From: Beroe forskalii
Lineage: Eukaryota; Ctenophora; Nuda; Beroida; Beroidae
Reading direction: 5' to 3'
NCBI GenBank assembly: GCA_011033025.1
Contig: WFMF01000062.1
Coordinates: 434,001 to 498,000 of the forward strand
Length of the DNA stretch: 64,000 nt
The notes under the pieces are model-generated. The model was not told the origin of the DNA. It did no database searches and worked only from the letters and a program-made list of their open reading frames with translations. The translations under genes and the position numbers were made by a program. Below are positions 13,901 to 25,231 of this stretch, one piece after another (positions within the stretch are counted from its first letter, which is position 1; the number at the start of each line of letters is the position of its first letter).

Positions 13901-14930
13901 GGCGGAAAACAGCGTATTTTGGTCTAAAAACCACGCAGAATGATTCCTAGGATGTCTAGAATTACTTTTCAGTCGATAAAAATCAAATTTGAGCAACTTT
14001 ATTTTTCGGCCTTTTGGGCCTTTTTCGGCCATATTAGCCCAAAACTTCTCAAAACTCCCAAAAACGATCCTAAGTAACTTGGTATCTGCTATACAATCAT
14101 GTCTGAACCATTTTTACACATTTTCAGCCCTCAAAACTCGCACAAAACCATTTTCACACTTTTTGTGAAAATGCATCCACTTTTTTACAGGCCGTTTTTC
14201 AGAAATGGATGCATCCTCACAGGCGGAAAACAGCGTATTTCGGTCTAAAAACCACGCAGAATGTTTCTAGATTTCTAGAATTACTTTCCAGTCGATAAAA
14301 ATCAAATTTGAGCAACTATATTTTTCGGCCAGAATATATTGGGGCCCAAAACTTCAAGACTCCCAAAACGATCCTAAGTAACTTGAGTTCGCTATACAAT
14401 CATGTCTGAACCATTTTTACACATTTCCAGCCCTCAAAACTCGCACAAAACCATTTTCACACTTTTTTGTGAAAATGCATCCACTTTTTTTACAGGTCGT
14501 TTTTCAGAAATGGATGCATCCCTCACAGGCGGAAAACAGCGTATTTCGGTCTAAAACCACGCAGAATGTTTCCTAGGATGTCTAGAATTACTTTCCAGTC
14601 GATAAAATCAAATTTAAGCAACTTTATTTTTCGGCCTTTTTTGGGCCTTTTTTTCACATATTATTAGCCCAAAACTTCAAAAACTCCCAAAAAACGATCC
14701 TAAGTAACTTTCATTCGCTATACAATCATGTTCGAACCATTTTTACACATTTCCAGCCCTCAAAACTGCACAAAACCATTTTCACACTTTTGTGAAAATG
14801 CATCCACTTTTTACAGGCCGTTTTTCAGAAATGGATGCATCCTCACAGGCGGAAAAACAGCGTATTTTGAGTTGGTGGGCCTTTTTCGGCCTCAGAATGG
14901 AAGTTCTCAAGCCTTCTAAAAACGATCCTA
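10980..14930. repeat. Head-to-head array of ~320-bp units
   Basis: Each unit carries ordered words: AATGGATGCATCC, CACAGGCGGAAAACAGCG, AGTCGATAAAAATCAAATTT, CGGCCTTTTTCGGCCATATT, CAATCATGTCTGAACCA. In the right half they are in + orientation, with the ATCATGTCTGAACC anchor at 12,501, 12,815, 13,125, 13,456, 13,776, 14,096, 14,399 and a variant at 14,725 (spacing 303-331). In the left half (10,980-12,370) the units are inverted. The switch lies near 12,375. Reading frames here (for example 13,303-13,943) are repeat artefacts. Copy B has only ~250 bases at this place. Confidence 0.9.
11570..12170. other. Degraded stretch inside the array, possibly poor consensus
   Basis: Between well-formed inverted units the sequence becomes homopolymer-rich (runs of A, G, C and T of 4-8) with only scraps of the unit words. 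This fits either an old decayed unit or low-quality consensus in a collapsed repeat. Confidence 0.5.
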
Positions 14931-15954
14931 GTACCTAATAACTTTTAACTGAGCCATTTTCACGCAGTTCTTGCACAACCATTTTCATAAAATGTGAAAT
15001 GCGTCCACGGTTTTGCGAGAGCCGTTTTCGGTCCAACAACCACGCACGATTTATCTTATGATAACTTTTTAACCCATGGACAAAATTTTGAACAAAATAA
15101 ATGTATCAACTTATCAAGTGGTTTCCAGACCAATGATTTCACACGCCGAAATAGCCACTTAAATCCATTTTAAATCCAGTAAATTGCATCAAAAGGTCCA
15201 CAAATTCCCGTGTGATATGATAATTTAGGGCATTATCGTGTTATGTTATCTTTTATAGTGTTCAAGTGTCTTATTAAACACTGTATAAGCGAGGTTATAA
15301 AAGTTTCGTTTGACGGAAATAACTGGCCTTAAATTCAACCGACCCCACTTTGAAGCCTTGACCGGTCTTTCTTGCCCGGCCCTGTTGGACAAAATCTCAA
15401 GGTCTAGAAGGCCGGTTAGATTTAAGGGTATGTACCAGGTAATTATTCTAAATTTGAGCAACTTTATAATTGCTCAAAAACAATCTTAAGTTACTTGTAT
15501 TCACTATACAAGCATGTCTAAACGATTTTAACACGTTTTCAGTCCTCAAAACTAGCTAAAACCATTTTCACAGAAAATGTGAAAATGCAACCACGTTTTT
15601 ACAAGCCTAAATATTCGGGAATGGATGCATCCCTCCCCGGGGAAATATGTTTGGTTTAAAAATTTCAATCCTGAATGTTTCCTATCTGTCTCCTATGCAT
15701 TTGCTCCGAGAAAAGTCAGATTTGATCAATCTTTAAATTCGACCCTTTTCGCCTATATCGACGACCCAAAAATGACCAAGACTCCAAAAACGACTTTAGG
15801 TCACTTATATCGATTATTCAAACATATTTCAGCCATTCTCATTCAGTTTTGGCAAAATGTGAAAATTTTCACAATTTCATCTCAGCCAGGTCGTCATTGT
15901 GAGCACGCGCGCATTTTCACAATTTGCATCCACTCTACGGAATCATCTTCTGGT
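14931..15954. repeat. Diverged array remnants and inverted GGCCGG segment
   Basis: Weakened array words (ACAAGCATGTCTAAACGATTT, GAAAATGCAACCACG) occur at 14,940-15,060 and 15,450-15,640. The block 15,180-15,440 is an inverted relative of 3,130-3,300. No gene is seen. The open frame at 15,625-16,008 overlaps the junction back into the duplicated sequence and has no recognisable domain. Confidence 0.5.
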
Positions 15955-16350
15955 CTGAAAAGCGCCATGAAAATAACCTTGAATAAAGCACATTATTTTA
16001 GCAGTTAAGAAGAAGACCTAATCTATTTTAAGCAACAGCCTTGCAGGTGCAGTATTTGCTACCGACCTCGACCGATGAGCTTCTTAATCTTAGTGTTTTA
16101 AATTCAATTGAAACTATTTTTCTCTACGAGTATAAATCGAATTGATTGTACATTTGATCATTCAAACAAATTGTTGAATTACACTGATTTGGTTGTATAC
16201 ATTTAGTCCTTCATATTAACATGAGTCGGCTATATAAATGCGATGACGTCATGCAATCACGTAGCAGGAAACCGCGCCACCTAAAAAACTGTATCATTCG
16301 CGCGGAAATGGTCGCGAGCGCACGTACAGTAAAAAGCTTCGCCAGAAATA

Positions 16351-16373
16351 GGGGTGTCGTTTCGCGACACCCC
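16351..16373 (+). other. Short hairpin near the right limit of copy A
   Basis: GGGGTGTCG and CGACACCCC are perfect inverse complements separated by five bases. The hairpin is identical in copy B (51,365-51,387). Similarity between the two copies stops within about 15 bases after it. An inverted relative of the hairpin and following bases is at 17,682. It may mark an element end. Confidence 0.55.
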
Positions 16374-16389
16374 TGGTTAGGGGAAGCGT

Positions 16390-17640
16390 CACGTCACGCG
16401 TCACGTCATGCGTCCCCTGTTCTAACTAATCGGGTCAGTCTCCCATATAAACGGGAGCCTTCATTATCTATGACAATGACGTCACTCAGAAAAATATAAT
16501 TAAGCGCATCTAGCGCTTTAAGCAGTAAGGTTAGGTTCTGGTTAGGTCAGATTTGTTAGGTTTAGATAAGGATTAAGGTTAGTTTTGGTTAGGCAATGGT
16601 TAGGTTTAGGATACAGAAAAATTGACGTTTAGATCTGTGACGTCACTCAGAGCCGTTTATATGGGAGACATACCACTAATCGTGACGTGACGCGTCACGT
16701 CACGCGTCATGTCACGATTAGTTAGAACAGGGACGCGCCCTGTCTGAAGAAAATCTTGTTCAATCGTGACGCGTGACGCGTCGCGTCGCGATCTCGCGCG
16801 CGCATTTCTTCTAGATTTTGACTTAGGATGTCAGTGTCAAACAAGTAACTTCATATGATTTTCATCAGCATATAATCATCTATTGTCAGCAAATTGAACA
16901 AAATCAATAATGCGAAGGCACAAATGAAACACAAACCAATAGAGAAGGCACAATGGAAACCACAAAGAAATTGACCCCTGCCGTAGGCTGATCAGGTGAC
17001 CTATGTCTCATATCAACCGCCCTTGCATTATTGCATGATACAGGTTACCTGATCACTGGTCAGCCTGCAGCAGGGGTCAACGCTTACCTCATCACCAGAC
17101 ACCACCTCTCCCGTGCTGTTATCTGATATGTCGCTTGTCTTTGCTCTGTGTAGTGTGTACTATGTAGTTTCCGGTTGTGTCTCGCATTATTGATTGTTCG
17201 TTCAATTTTGTTGACAATCGATAGATTGATTATATGCTATTGCTTGATGCGTTAATGCAGCATTTTTGGGCAAATGAAACAAGTCTAAGTTGAAGCTTAA
17301 ACCTTCATCTTGAGTTGTTTAAGACCTCTTGTCTATTGGCTTGTCAGAAATTATATGTAGTTACTTGTTTGACACTGGATCTCGCTCTGCTCATTGACAT
17401 CCTAAGTCAAAATCTAGAAGAAATGCGCGCGCGAGATCGTGACGTGACGCGTCACGTCACGATTAGTTAGGATTTTCTTCCGAACAGGGGACGCGTCCCC
17501 TGTTCTAACTAATCGAATCGTGACATGACGCGTGACGTGACGCGTCACGTCACGATTAGTTAGAACAGGGGACGCATGACGTGACGCGTGACGTGACGCG
17601 TCATGTCACGATTAGTTGGGGTCTAAACACGTATACCCTT
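16390..17640. mobile_element. Foldback element with CGTCACG-rich arms
   Basis: The left arm (16,690-17,010) and right arm (17,060-17,600) are imperfect inverse complements. TTTCTTCTAGATTTTGACTT pairs with AAGTCAAAATCTAGAAGAAA, and CTGATCAGGTGACC pairs with GGTTACCTGATCA. The ends are built of nested palindromes (CGTGACGTGACGCGTCACG) and the word ATTAGTTAGAACAGGG in both orientations. GGTTAG-type words recur at 16,530-16,610. No protein is encoded. Confidence 0.65.
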
Positions 17641-18190
17641 GTTATCGTCGCGCAACGCGCTTCCTTGCAGGGTCTTCCTCTAACCAGGGGTGTCGATACG
17701 CTTGCCCGCCCCTTCCTAAGCCCGCATAGGTGTGTGTACGCGCCGCGCGCTTCCCTACGGGAAGCGCGCCGCGCGAGCCACACAGGGATATACGTGTTTA
17801 GCAAGCCCGCCCCGCACTCTGTGCGCGTAACCATTGCTAAACACGTATATCCCTGTCTGCGTTGCGCGGCGCGCTTCCTGATCAGAACAGGTAGCGCGGC
17901 GCGCTTACGCACACCTATGCGGGCTTAGGAAGCGTAACCAGGGCCCTAATTAGGGCAACTCAGGGTCCTCGGCCTCAGCCTCATCGGGAAGCGCGCGCGC
18001 GCGCGCGGCGCGTACACGCACCTATGTGGGCTTAGGAACAGCGGGCCATACATCGTACGACAAGGTCCGACAAAGATATTTGTATTTAGCAACGCGCCCG
18101 TACCCACAGTAATGCGGACTTTGGAATAAATTTGCATTGCATTTGTGCAGCAGACTATGGGTAAGGGGGAAGTTTTTTGTATTTCAATCA
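17640..18190. repeat. GC-rich palindromic repeat cluster
   Basis: Words such as ACACGTATATCCCTGT, GGAAGCGCGCCGCGC and CCGCATAGGTGTGTGTACGCG occur in both orientations. CpG is abundant, unlike the surroundings. The same family is at 51,600-51,990. The overlapping open frames on both strands follow from the high GC and are not credible genes. Confidence 0.6.
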
Positions 18191-19153
18191 TTTACTTAAT
18201 ACTTCTCTTTTTAAATTTCAATAAGCTAAAGCTATTAGCTATAAGAGGCTGGAAGATCCAATAAGAGGTGGGAAGTTGAAGATATAATGTAATATTGTAA
18301 TATGATTATTTTGTTTAGAAGCTGACTAATGAGAAGCTGACCAATAAGAAGCTGACTAATATCAGCTGATAATTAAATTATCAATAATTTTAATCTTATG
18401 TAACTTATCATTCTGTCATTCAGGTATAAATTGTTAATTTATTTATTCATTTGAAGCATCTAATTTGTGTTTCTCATATTAGCATTGTTAATACTCCAGA
18501 TAACATGCGTTTATATTATTGCAAGTTTTGTTATTTATGAATTGTTTTTAATTTTCAATATCTGAGTTGAAGCTGGATGATCCAGTTAGTAGCAAAATTT
18601 TGAGGTAACTTGAATTCTTATAGACTTATGCTGTTCTGTAAGGGTTTGTATGACTTTGTTAGACTTCGTAAGACTCTGTATTGTTTACTTACAATATTAA
18701 AATTATTCCATTCCATTCCAAAACAATACAAGCATATTAAATTAACTTCTGAAGATGGACTCTAAAATCACATAACTGTCTGAAAATTTGTGCAGATGTT
18801 TGAATTTGATTGATTCATTTCATTCATTATCAACATAGGGATTTCATTATTGAGACTTTTGTGTTTCACTGCAATCATCAATCACATCAAACTTTCAAAG
18901 TATCATTGGAGCTAGATATCACGAAGGAACATATTGATATAACTAATCATTAAGATGTTATGCATTGTAACTACCTACCATTTTTTTGCTGCTAATTTTT
19001 GCTGCTAATTTTTGCTGCCAATGCAAATAAGCAGGAATATTAATCATGTTAATTCTATCATGCTCTCATTCAGTTATTCCCTGAATTATTCATTTGAGTT
19101 ATAAAGAAAATAAGCAGGATGGTAAATTCGAATTGAGATGAGTCAATCACATT
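18191..19153. other. AT-rich region upstream of the PKC fragment
   Basis: No repeat unit or gene was recognised beyond a short direct repeat of GAAGCTGACTAAT near 18,325-18,360. It may hold the promoter or 5' UTR of the PKC gene. Confidence 0.4.
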
Positions 19154-20313
19154 ATGCTGTTTACTGGAAGAATAAAAATAAAGATACTATCTGCTAATGC
19201 TTTGATCTTTCCTACTCTTCCTGGAGGAAAATCTCTTACAACTCTTGACCCATATTTAAGGTAGGTATTTCATTTAATTTTTATGGCTTATATCCTTACA
19301 GCTTACATTTTTATTGCCACCATTCATCTATATCATTTTCTACGTAATAATATGTACTTTGCTTATATTATCTTTGCTTATATTATCTTTGCTTGTTATT
19401 AATTAATTTCTGTTACTCTGCAGCAGTGGACATAGAGCCAACCTTTAATATAAACTATAAACCTTGCTGATTTCTATATTCTTACTTCTCAGGGTAAGTG
19501 TTGATGGGGATGTTCTTGGAAAAACTGCTACAAAACCAAAAACAATCAATCCTGTATGGAATGAAGTTTTTACATTGTATGTTCTATGTGGTGCCAAGCT
19601 AGGCCTAACCATATTCCACAAGGTACTTTAAGTTGCTTTGTTCCATTATATTCATCATTTCATTATTTGTTCCATTGTACCAACTATTATTATTATATAT
19701 TGAATATTAATAATGTGAATAAAGGTAAATAAACATTGGAAGATATAGTTTTCTAAACACTTAATATGCTTCACTGCTCTATAAAAGTTCCAATTATGAT
19801 AAATTAGATTTCGATTTAATTTTTTAACAATTGCATCTATATTACTGAATATTCATAAGCTCATGTAAAAAGATAGAAATAATTACAATTCTCTCATAGA
19901 TCAGTTAAATTGTTTGAACTTCAACCTCTAGAAATAAGAATGTGACTTCAACCAATTGAGCACCTCAAATCTATTTGCCAGTGATATGATATGAAAATTT
20001 TCAAACATGTATATTTTATTACAAGGCAGCAAGAATCATTAACATGAAGTAACCTCAGGCACTGATGCCCCCTGATCCCTTCATTGCACACATTGATGTA
20101 GATTTTCAGGAGTTGCAAGGCATGTCCCCAAATGAGATATGGGTAAGAAATTTTAGTTGACTTACTTGAATAAGTAATATTTACATTTATAAGTTGATAC
20201 TTTTTCATATACTGCTATTCTGTTCTATAATCTGTTGGTACCTAATCAATTTTTCAGTTACCCTGGAGCCTGGTGGCAAGCTGCATATTTACTTGATCTT
20301 GTGATTGGGGAAG
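19154..20313 (+). CDS. Novel-type protein kinase C, N-terminal C2 exons (partial)
   Basis: Exon 1 (19,154-19,260) starts at ATG and encodes MLFTGRIKIKILSANAL through LDPYLR. Exon 2 (19,493-19,622) continues VSVDGDVLGKTATKPKT and INPVWNEVFTLYV to IFHK. Exon 3 (20,059-20,142) gives DPFIAHIDVDFQEL. Exon 4 (20,258-20,313) contains TLEPGGKLHIY. The order and motifs match the N-terminal C2 domain of PKC epsilon/eta (LDPY, TKQKTNxP, FVANCTxxFxEL, DLEPEG). In those enzymes a pseudosubstrate, two C1 domains and an AGC kinase follow. None of these was recognised downstream, where the 18-bp satellite begins. Exons 1-3 join in phase with GT-AG sites. Exon 4 has good splice sites (TTTTCAG, AAG|GTGAGC) but its homologous frame is off by one base from exon 3 and meets a TGA. 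This is a truncated or decaying gene copy, or a gene with an assembly error. Confidence 0.75.
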
Positions 20314-20502
20314 GTGAGCAAAATACAAAATAAGCTAAAATAAGATTAAGTAATATGTGTACTGTGACTGCAGTTTCTGCATCACTTCTGCATACACACC
20401 ATATTTTGTTCCCATGATGTGTGACAGACTCAAACTGTTCTCAAGTGCGAAAAAGACACAATTTTGCATGACCTTATAAATGAGATTTCCAATCTCATAC
20501 TT

Positions 20503-21730
20503 TGTGCATGCACTTAAACACGTGTGAGCACTTTAATACATGTATGCACTTTAACACGTGCATGCACTTTAACACGTGCATGCACTTTAACACGTGCATG
20601 CACTTTAACACGTGCATGCACTTTAACACGTGCATGCACTTTAACACGTGCATGCACTTAAACACGTGCGAGCACTTTAACACGTGCATGCACTTAAACA
20701 CGTGTGAGCACTTTAATACATGTATGCACTTTAACACGTGCATGCACTTTAACACGTACATGCACTTTAACACGTGCATGCACTTTAACACGTGCATGCA
20801 CTTTAACACGTGCGTGCACTTTAACACGTGCATGCACTTTAACACGTGCATGCACTTTAACACGTGCATGCACTTTAGCACGTGCATGCACTTTAACACG
20901 TGCATGTACTTTAGCACGTGCACTTTAACACGTGCATGCACTTTAGCACGTGCACTTTAACACGTGCATGCACTTTAGCACGTGCATGCACTTTAACACG
21001 TGCATGTACTTTAGCACATGCACTTTAACACGTGCGAGCACTTTAACACGTGCATGCACTTTAACACGTGCGAGCACTTTAACACGTGCATGCAATTTAA
21101 CACATGCATGCACTTTAACACGTGCGAGCACTTTAACACGTGCATGCACTTTAACACGTGCGAGCACTTTAACACGTGCGAGCACTTTAACACGTGCATG
21201 CAATTTAACACATGCATGCACTTTAACACGTGCACTTTAACACGTGCGAGCACTTTAACACGTGCACTTTAACACGTGCGAGCACTTAAACACGCGAGCA
21301 CTTTAACACGTGCGAGCACTTTAACACGTGCATGCTTTTAACACGCATGCACTTCAACACGTGCATGCACTTTAACATGCATGCACTTTAACACGTGCAT
21401 GCACTTTAACACGCATGCACTTTAACACGTGCGAGCACTTTAACACGTGCGAGCACTTTAACACGTGCATGCAATTTAACACATGCATGCACTTTAACAC
21501 GTGCGAGCACTTTAACACGTGCATGCAATTTAACACGTGCATGCACTTCAACACGTGCATGCACTTTAACACGTGCATGCACTTTAACACGTGCATGCAC
21601 TTTAAAACGTGCATGCACTTTAACACGTGCATGCACTTTAACACGTACATGCACTTTAACACGTGCATGCACTTTAACACGTGCACTTTAACACATGCAC
21701 TTTAACACGTGCATGCACTTTAACACGAGC
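20503..21730. repeat. 18-bp satellite with an E-box in every unit
   Basis: About 65-70 tandem copies of CACTTTAACACGTGCATG. Each contains CACGTG (E-box palindrome) and most contain GCATGC. Variants are GTGCGAGCA, a shortened GTGCACTTTAACAC spacer, and CACATG. Because 18 is a multiple of 3 and the unit has no stop in several frames, long repetitive frames run through on both strands (for example 20,495-20,960). They are artefacts. It begins ~190 bases after the last recognised PKC exon. Confidence 0.95.
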
Positions 21731-22534
21731 ATGGACGACTAAACTATTAAAAAACGACTATTTAACAACAACTGAAGAAAGCGATGCAAAAGTGAAGTAT
21801 GTGCGGTGAGCAGCCCCTTATAAAGGTAACAGTTGACACCACTTTTCGTCAGGCAGCATTCCGCTACGTAGTATGTTTGACACCACTACGTCAGACATAC
21901 AATGCACGTTTCGTCACTACGTCACACTACGCGACTTTGACACCACTTCAAATCATGTACTGCTCTCTTATGAAGCATCGGCTGAGTGACGCCATAAAAT
22001 CTCTTAGTGCCGTAACTCTAAACGTGACCCAAACAAAGTTTAAACCTACCCTCAACTTAATAGGACCAGCAGATATTTGCCAATGTTCGTTATCATCATA
22101 GATAATGAAGATACTCGTGTTATATGGGAGACTACTGACTAGGAAGCATGGCAGTGACCAATCAGACCGACTATATTGGCGTTTGCAATGTAATTTCGCC
22201 TTTGGCACCTCTATGCAGTGCATCAGACAACACATCGATAGACACATACACTGAAAAGAAAGATATGTTTGAAGTAGTGACTCAAAAATCGCCAATCAGC
22301 ATCCGAATTCGATGCGTGGCGAAAATTATTCACGTAAATACGTTCACGCGCCCTTTTAGAAATTACGAAGAATGATAAACGACCTAACCCGCATCACATA
22401 TGAAGCCATGCGCGTTCCAAACATCTGTGTATCGGAGAAGAATTGTGGTACAAGAAATTGCCACACAGTTTTCAATTATTTCGCTCTTCAACTTTCAAGC
22501 CACTACATTTTCTGAATGTCTTGAGCATTGCTTA
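21731..22534. other. Gene-free spacer
   Basis: A short cluster of GACACCACTACGTCA words lies at 21,835-21,950. Open frames on both strands (21,799-22,375) show no recognisable motif. The missing last exon of RAB5IF, expected on the minus strand below 25,232, was not identified here. Confidence 0.4.
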
Positions 22535-25182
22535 TAGTAAGGGAATTGTGTGGAGTGCCTGCAAAAAAATTCATAACAAAGGTTTGAGTGGTTCAATCGA
22601 CTCCAATAGGTGTCTAGAGCCACCAAAAAAATTGATTCAAATTTTCGACTTCCGGAAACCTCAGGGTGGCCACGCCCTTTTTCGACCGTGGGAAATTTTA
22701 TGAAAAATTTCTAAACATTGATTTAAAAGAAACTATGGCATGCTTATACTCTAACCCAATGTTTTTTGGCACGAGAAATCGTTTAGAACCGATATCTATG
22801 TCCTAAAACCAATATTTTGGCCATTATCGGCCACGCCCACTTTTTGTCATCAAAATTATGGCCGAAAATATGAAGTTTTCATAGTTTCATATGGTTTCAA
22901 CTAGGGCATGATAATACTATAGAATCTTAGTTTTATGGCACGAGAAGCAATTTTGTAAACCGCTAAAAGCAATTTTGGATTTAAATGGTCAATTTTGTCC
23001 TGGAGTTTTGGCAGAAAATAGATATCCAAAATTACCAAAAGAAGATCATTATACTCTAAACCTGTGCTTTTAGCATGAAAAGTCGATTCAATCTATTATC
23101 TTAACTCTTAAATAAAAATCTAGACTATATTATGTGACTTTATGACCGTACTCACACTTTGCCACAAATGTTTTGACAAAATTCCTAAGGTAAGTGGACT
23201 TTATAGCTAACGCACTTTATAGCTAAACCAGTCAAAATAGCTGAATTCCGGTTTAGCTATATCGTCCGCGGTTCGGACTAATTAGCAAAATCTTCCTAGC
23301 TGTCCCTCATCCCCTTCCAGTTTAGATTTTTCGCTATATAGTCTTTGATACCAACTATTAAGCTAAATCTGTCCTCCCTCCGCATTCAACTCAATGGTAT
23401 CCAAGAAGCTTGATGGATGTCGGGCAGGGATGGACTTGTTGGGCTCGTCTGCTCAGTCTTGAGAGGGAAAAGATGTGGCAGTTCAGTTTGGCACCGGCTT
23501 CGAAAACTTGTATTGAGGGAACCAACACTGTCAGTAATGATGGACCTGGTGGTGAGGTCTTAGGAGGATGCCTTTTTTCTTGATGTCGGTCTTCACTTAG
23601 AGGACATTGATCTCCAATTCCTGGCTGGGTGTCCTCAAAAAGGGGATTGGTGAGGGCTCCGTCTGTGATACTAGCCTTGCAGGTCTTCCATATTCTGTAG
23701 TAGGTGTTGTTTTTGCGGTAACCGTTCATCGTTTATATTCTAAATCTCTCGGCGTAGCTAGGAGGAAGGCGACACTGCATACTGTTCACTCAGTTCAGCG
23801 TATGGTTTCTCGTTTGATATATCGCAGTGCAGATATCTTTTTGTTACTTATCTACATGATGGCATGATGAAACACCAAATCAGTGACGTACTCTGATTAC
23901 TTATAGGTGTAGCATCGTATCGCCCTGATGGCATTGATGAATCTGAATTAAAGGTGTAATATCGTGTTGCTACGATAGAGTTACTAGTGAAATATGGTAT
24001 CGCAACATTACAGTGATGAACTCTGATAAGGTGATATAGCGTATCACGACTACACTGGAATACTGCATACAGTGGTTATCTTGTTAACTTGTGATTTGCT
24101 ACAACGACACGCGATCATGTGCTCTGATAATAGATGGAAAGCACGGTTTGATCTGCTGTGGCAAAGCGTAGCCCATTAATTATACCAAGGAACGCATTAC
24201 CTATATCGAGGAACTGTTAGGTCAGATAACTTAACCCATTTCGTCCGCAGTTCGGACTTTTCAGCTAACGGACTCAATGGGCGAATGGCTACAGCTTGGA
24301 CTTTATAGCTAGAAACCTGCGGTAAATTTTAGCTATATAGTCCTATGAAAACTTCAGATTTTCGGCCACAATTTTGATGGCAAAAATTGGGCGTGACCCA
24401 AAATGGCCAAAATATGGGTTTTAGAACGTAGATATCGGTACCAACCGATTTATCGTTCCTAATAACATCGAGTTAGAGTATATTCATGCCCTTGTTGTAA
24501 CCATATTATAACTTTAGATTTTCGGCCACAATTTTGATGACAAATAGTGGGCGTGGTCCAAAATGCCCAAAATATTGGTGCTAGCGTTTTGAAAGTTGTT
24601 TCAATCGATTTTTCGATCCAAAATACCTAGGATTCGAGTATAATCATGCCCTATTTGAAACCATATGAAAACTTCAGATTTTCGGCCATAATTTTGATGA
24701 CAAAAAGTGGGCGTGGCCGATAATGGCCAAAATATTGGTTTTAGGACATAGATATTGGTTCTAATCGATTTCTCGTGCCAAAATACCTAGGATTCGAGTA
24801 CAATCATGCCCTATTTGAAACCATATGAAAACTTCAGATTTTCGGCCATAATTTTGATGACAAAAAGTGGGCGTGGCCGATAATGGCCAAAATATTGGTT
24901 TTAGGACATAGATATTGGTTCTAAACGATTTCTCGTGCCAAATAACATTGAGTTAGAGTATAAGCATGCCATAGTTGCTTTTAAATCAATGTTTAGAAAT
25001 TTTTCATAAAATTTCCCATGGTCGAAAAAGGGCGTGGCCACCCTGAGGTTTCCGGAAGTCGAAAATTTGAATCAATTTTTTTGGTGGCTCTAGACACCTG
25101 TTGGAGTCGATTGAACCACTAAAACCTTTGTTATGAATTTTTTTGCAGATACCTCAACTATATCCAAATGATTCCCTTACTA
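22535..25182. mobile_element. Large inverted-repeat element, TTA target duplication
   Basis: The ends TAGTAAGGGAAT and ATTCCCTTACTA are inverse complements flanked by TTA at 22,532-22,534 and 25,183-25,185. Arms of ~400-500 bases follow. TGCAAAAAAATTCATAACAA on the left is mirrored at ~25,130-25,147, and the CGACTTCCGGAAACCTCAGG block at 22,648 is mirrored at ~25,045. The right arm also holds about four direct copies of a ~165-base unit (CAGATTTTCGGCCATAATTT, 24,350-24,960). A 3-bp TWA duplication suggests PIF/Harbinger or a relative. No transposase is seen. It starts 50 bp from the RAB5IF exon 3 donor. Confidence 0.7.
23198..24338. mobile_element. Nested MITE-like unit (GGACTTTATAGCTAA ends)
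   Basis: It begins GGACTTTATAGCTAACG and ends TTTTAGCTATATAGTCC, imperfect inverse complements. It occupies the centre of the larger inverted-repeat element and is related to the copy at the start of the window. GTCCGCAGTTCGGACT-type palindromes recur inside. The open frames at 23,391-23,867 on both strands have no recognised domain. No clear target duplication was found. Confidence 0.5.
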
Positions 25183-25231
25183 TTATTACTTCAATACTTC
25201 ATGCTAATTTCGCATTTCGCATGTAACTCAC

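Larger units (their letters stand above)
900..16390 (+). repeat. Copy A of a ~10-kb duplicated sequence
   Basis: From ~0.9 kb to ~10.99 kb, and again 15,955-16,390, this sequence aligns in the same orientation and order with ~41.25-51.40 kb, with scattered substitutions and short indels. Copy A alone contains the mariner-like insertion at 5,233-6,175, a local tandem duplication (5,053-8,510) and the large array at 10,980-14,930. Copy B alone contains a palindromic foldback and a LINE fragment. The shared core has no recognisable transposase, reverse transcriptase or host gene. It could be a segmental duplication, a large nonautonomous element, or an assembly artefact linked to the scaffold gap at 40.5 kb. 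Confidence 0.85.

Noticed and set aside
11051-14919. Recurrent MSRITFQSIKIKFEQL frames
   Set aside because: They recur with every array unit, break at each unit's indels and carry no domain.
17581-18191. Arg/Ala-rich frames on both strands
   Set aside because: High GC lowers stop-codon density. The sequence is a palindromic repeat cluster shared with 51.6-52.0 kb.
20495-21705. Long HVLKCM / NTCMHF / LTRACT reading frames on both strands
   Set aside because: They are translations of the 18-bp satellite, whose period is a multiple of three. Every frame is the same short repeat and no start context or splice pattern supports a gene.
20503-21730. CRISPR array
   Set aside because: Units are contiguous 18-mers without unique spacers, in an intron-bearing animal genome.
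22148-22375. Last exon of RAB5IF hidden near 22.0-22.5 kb
   Set aside because: The minus-strand text near 22,100 gives a loosely similar IFIIYDD string, but the required W and FYT residues and a matching acceptor phase are absent.
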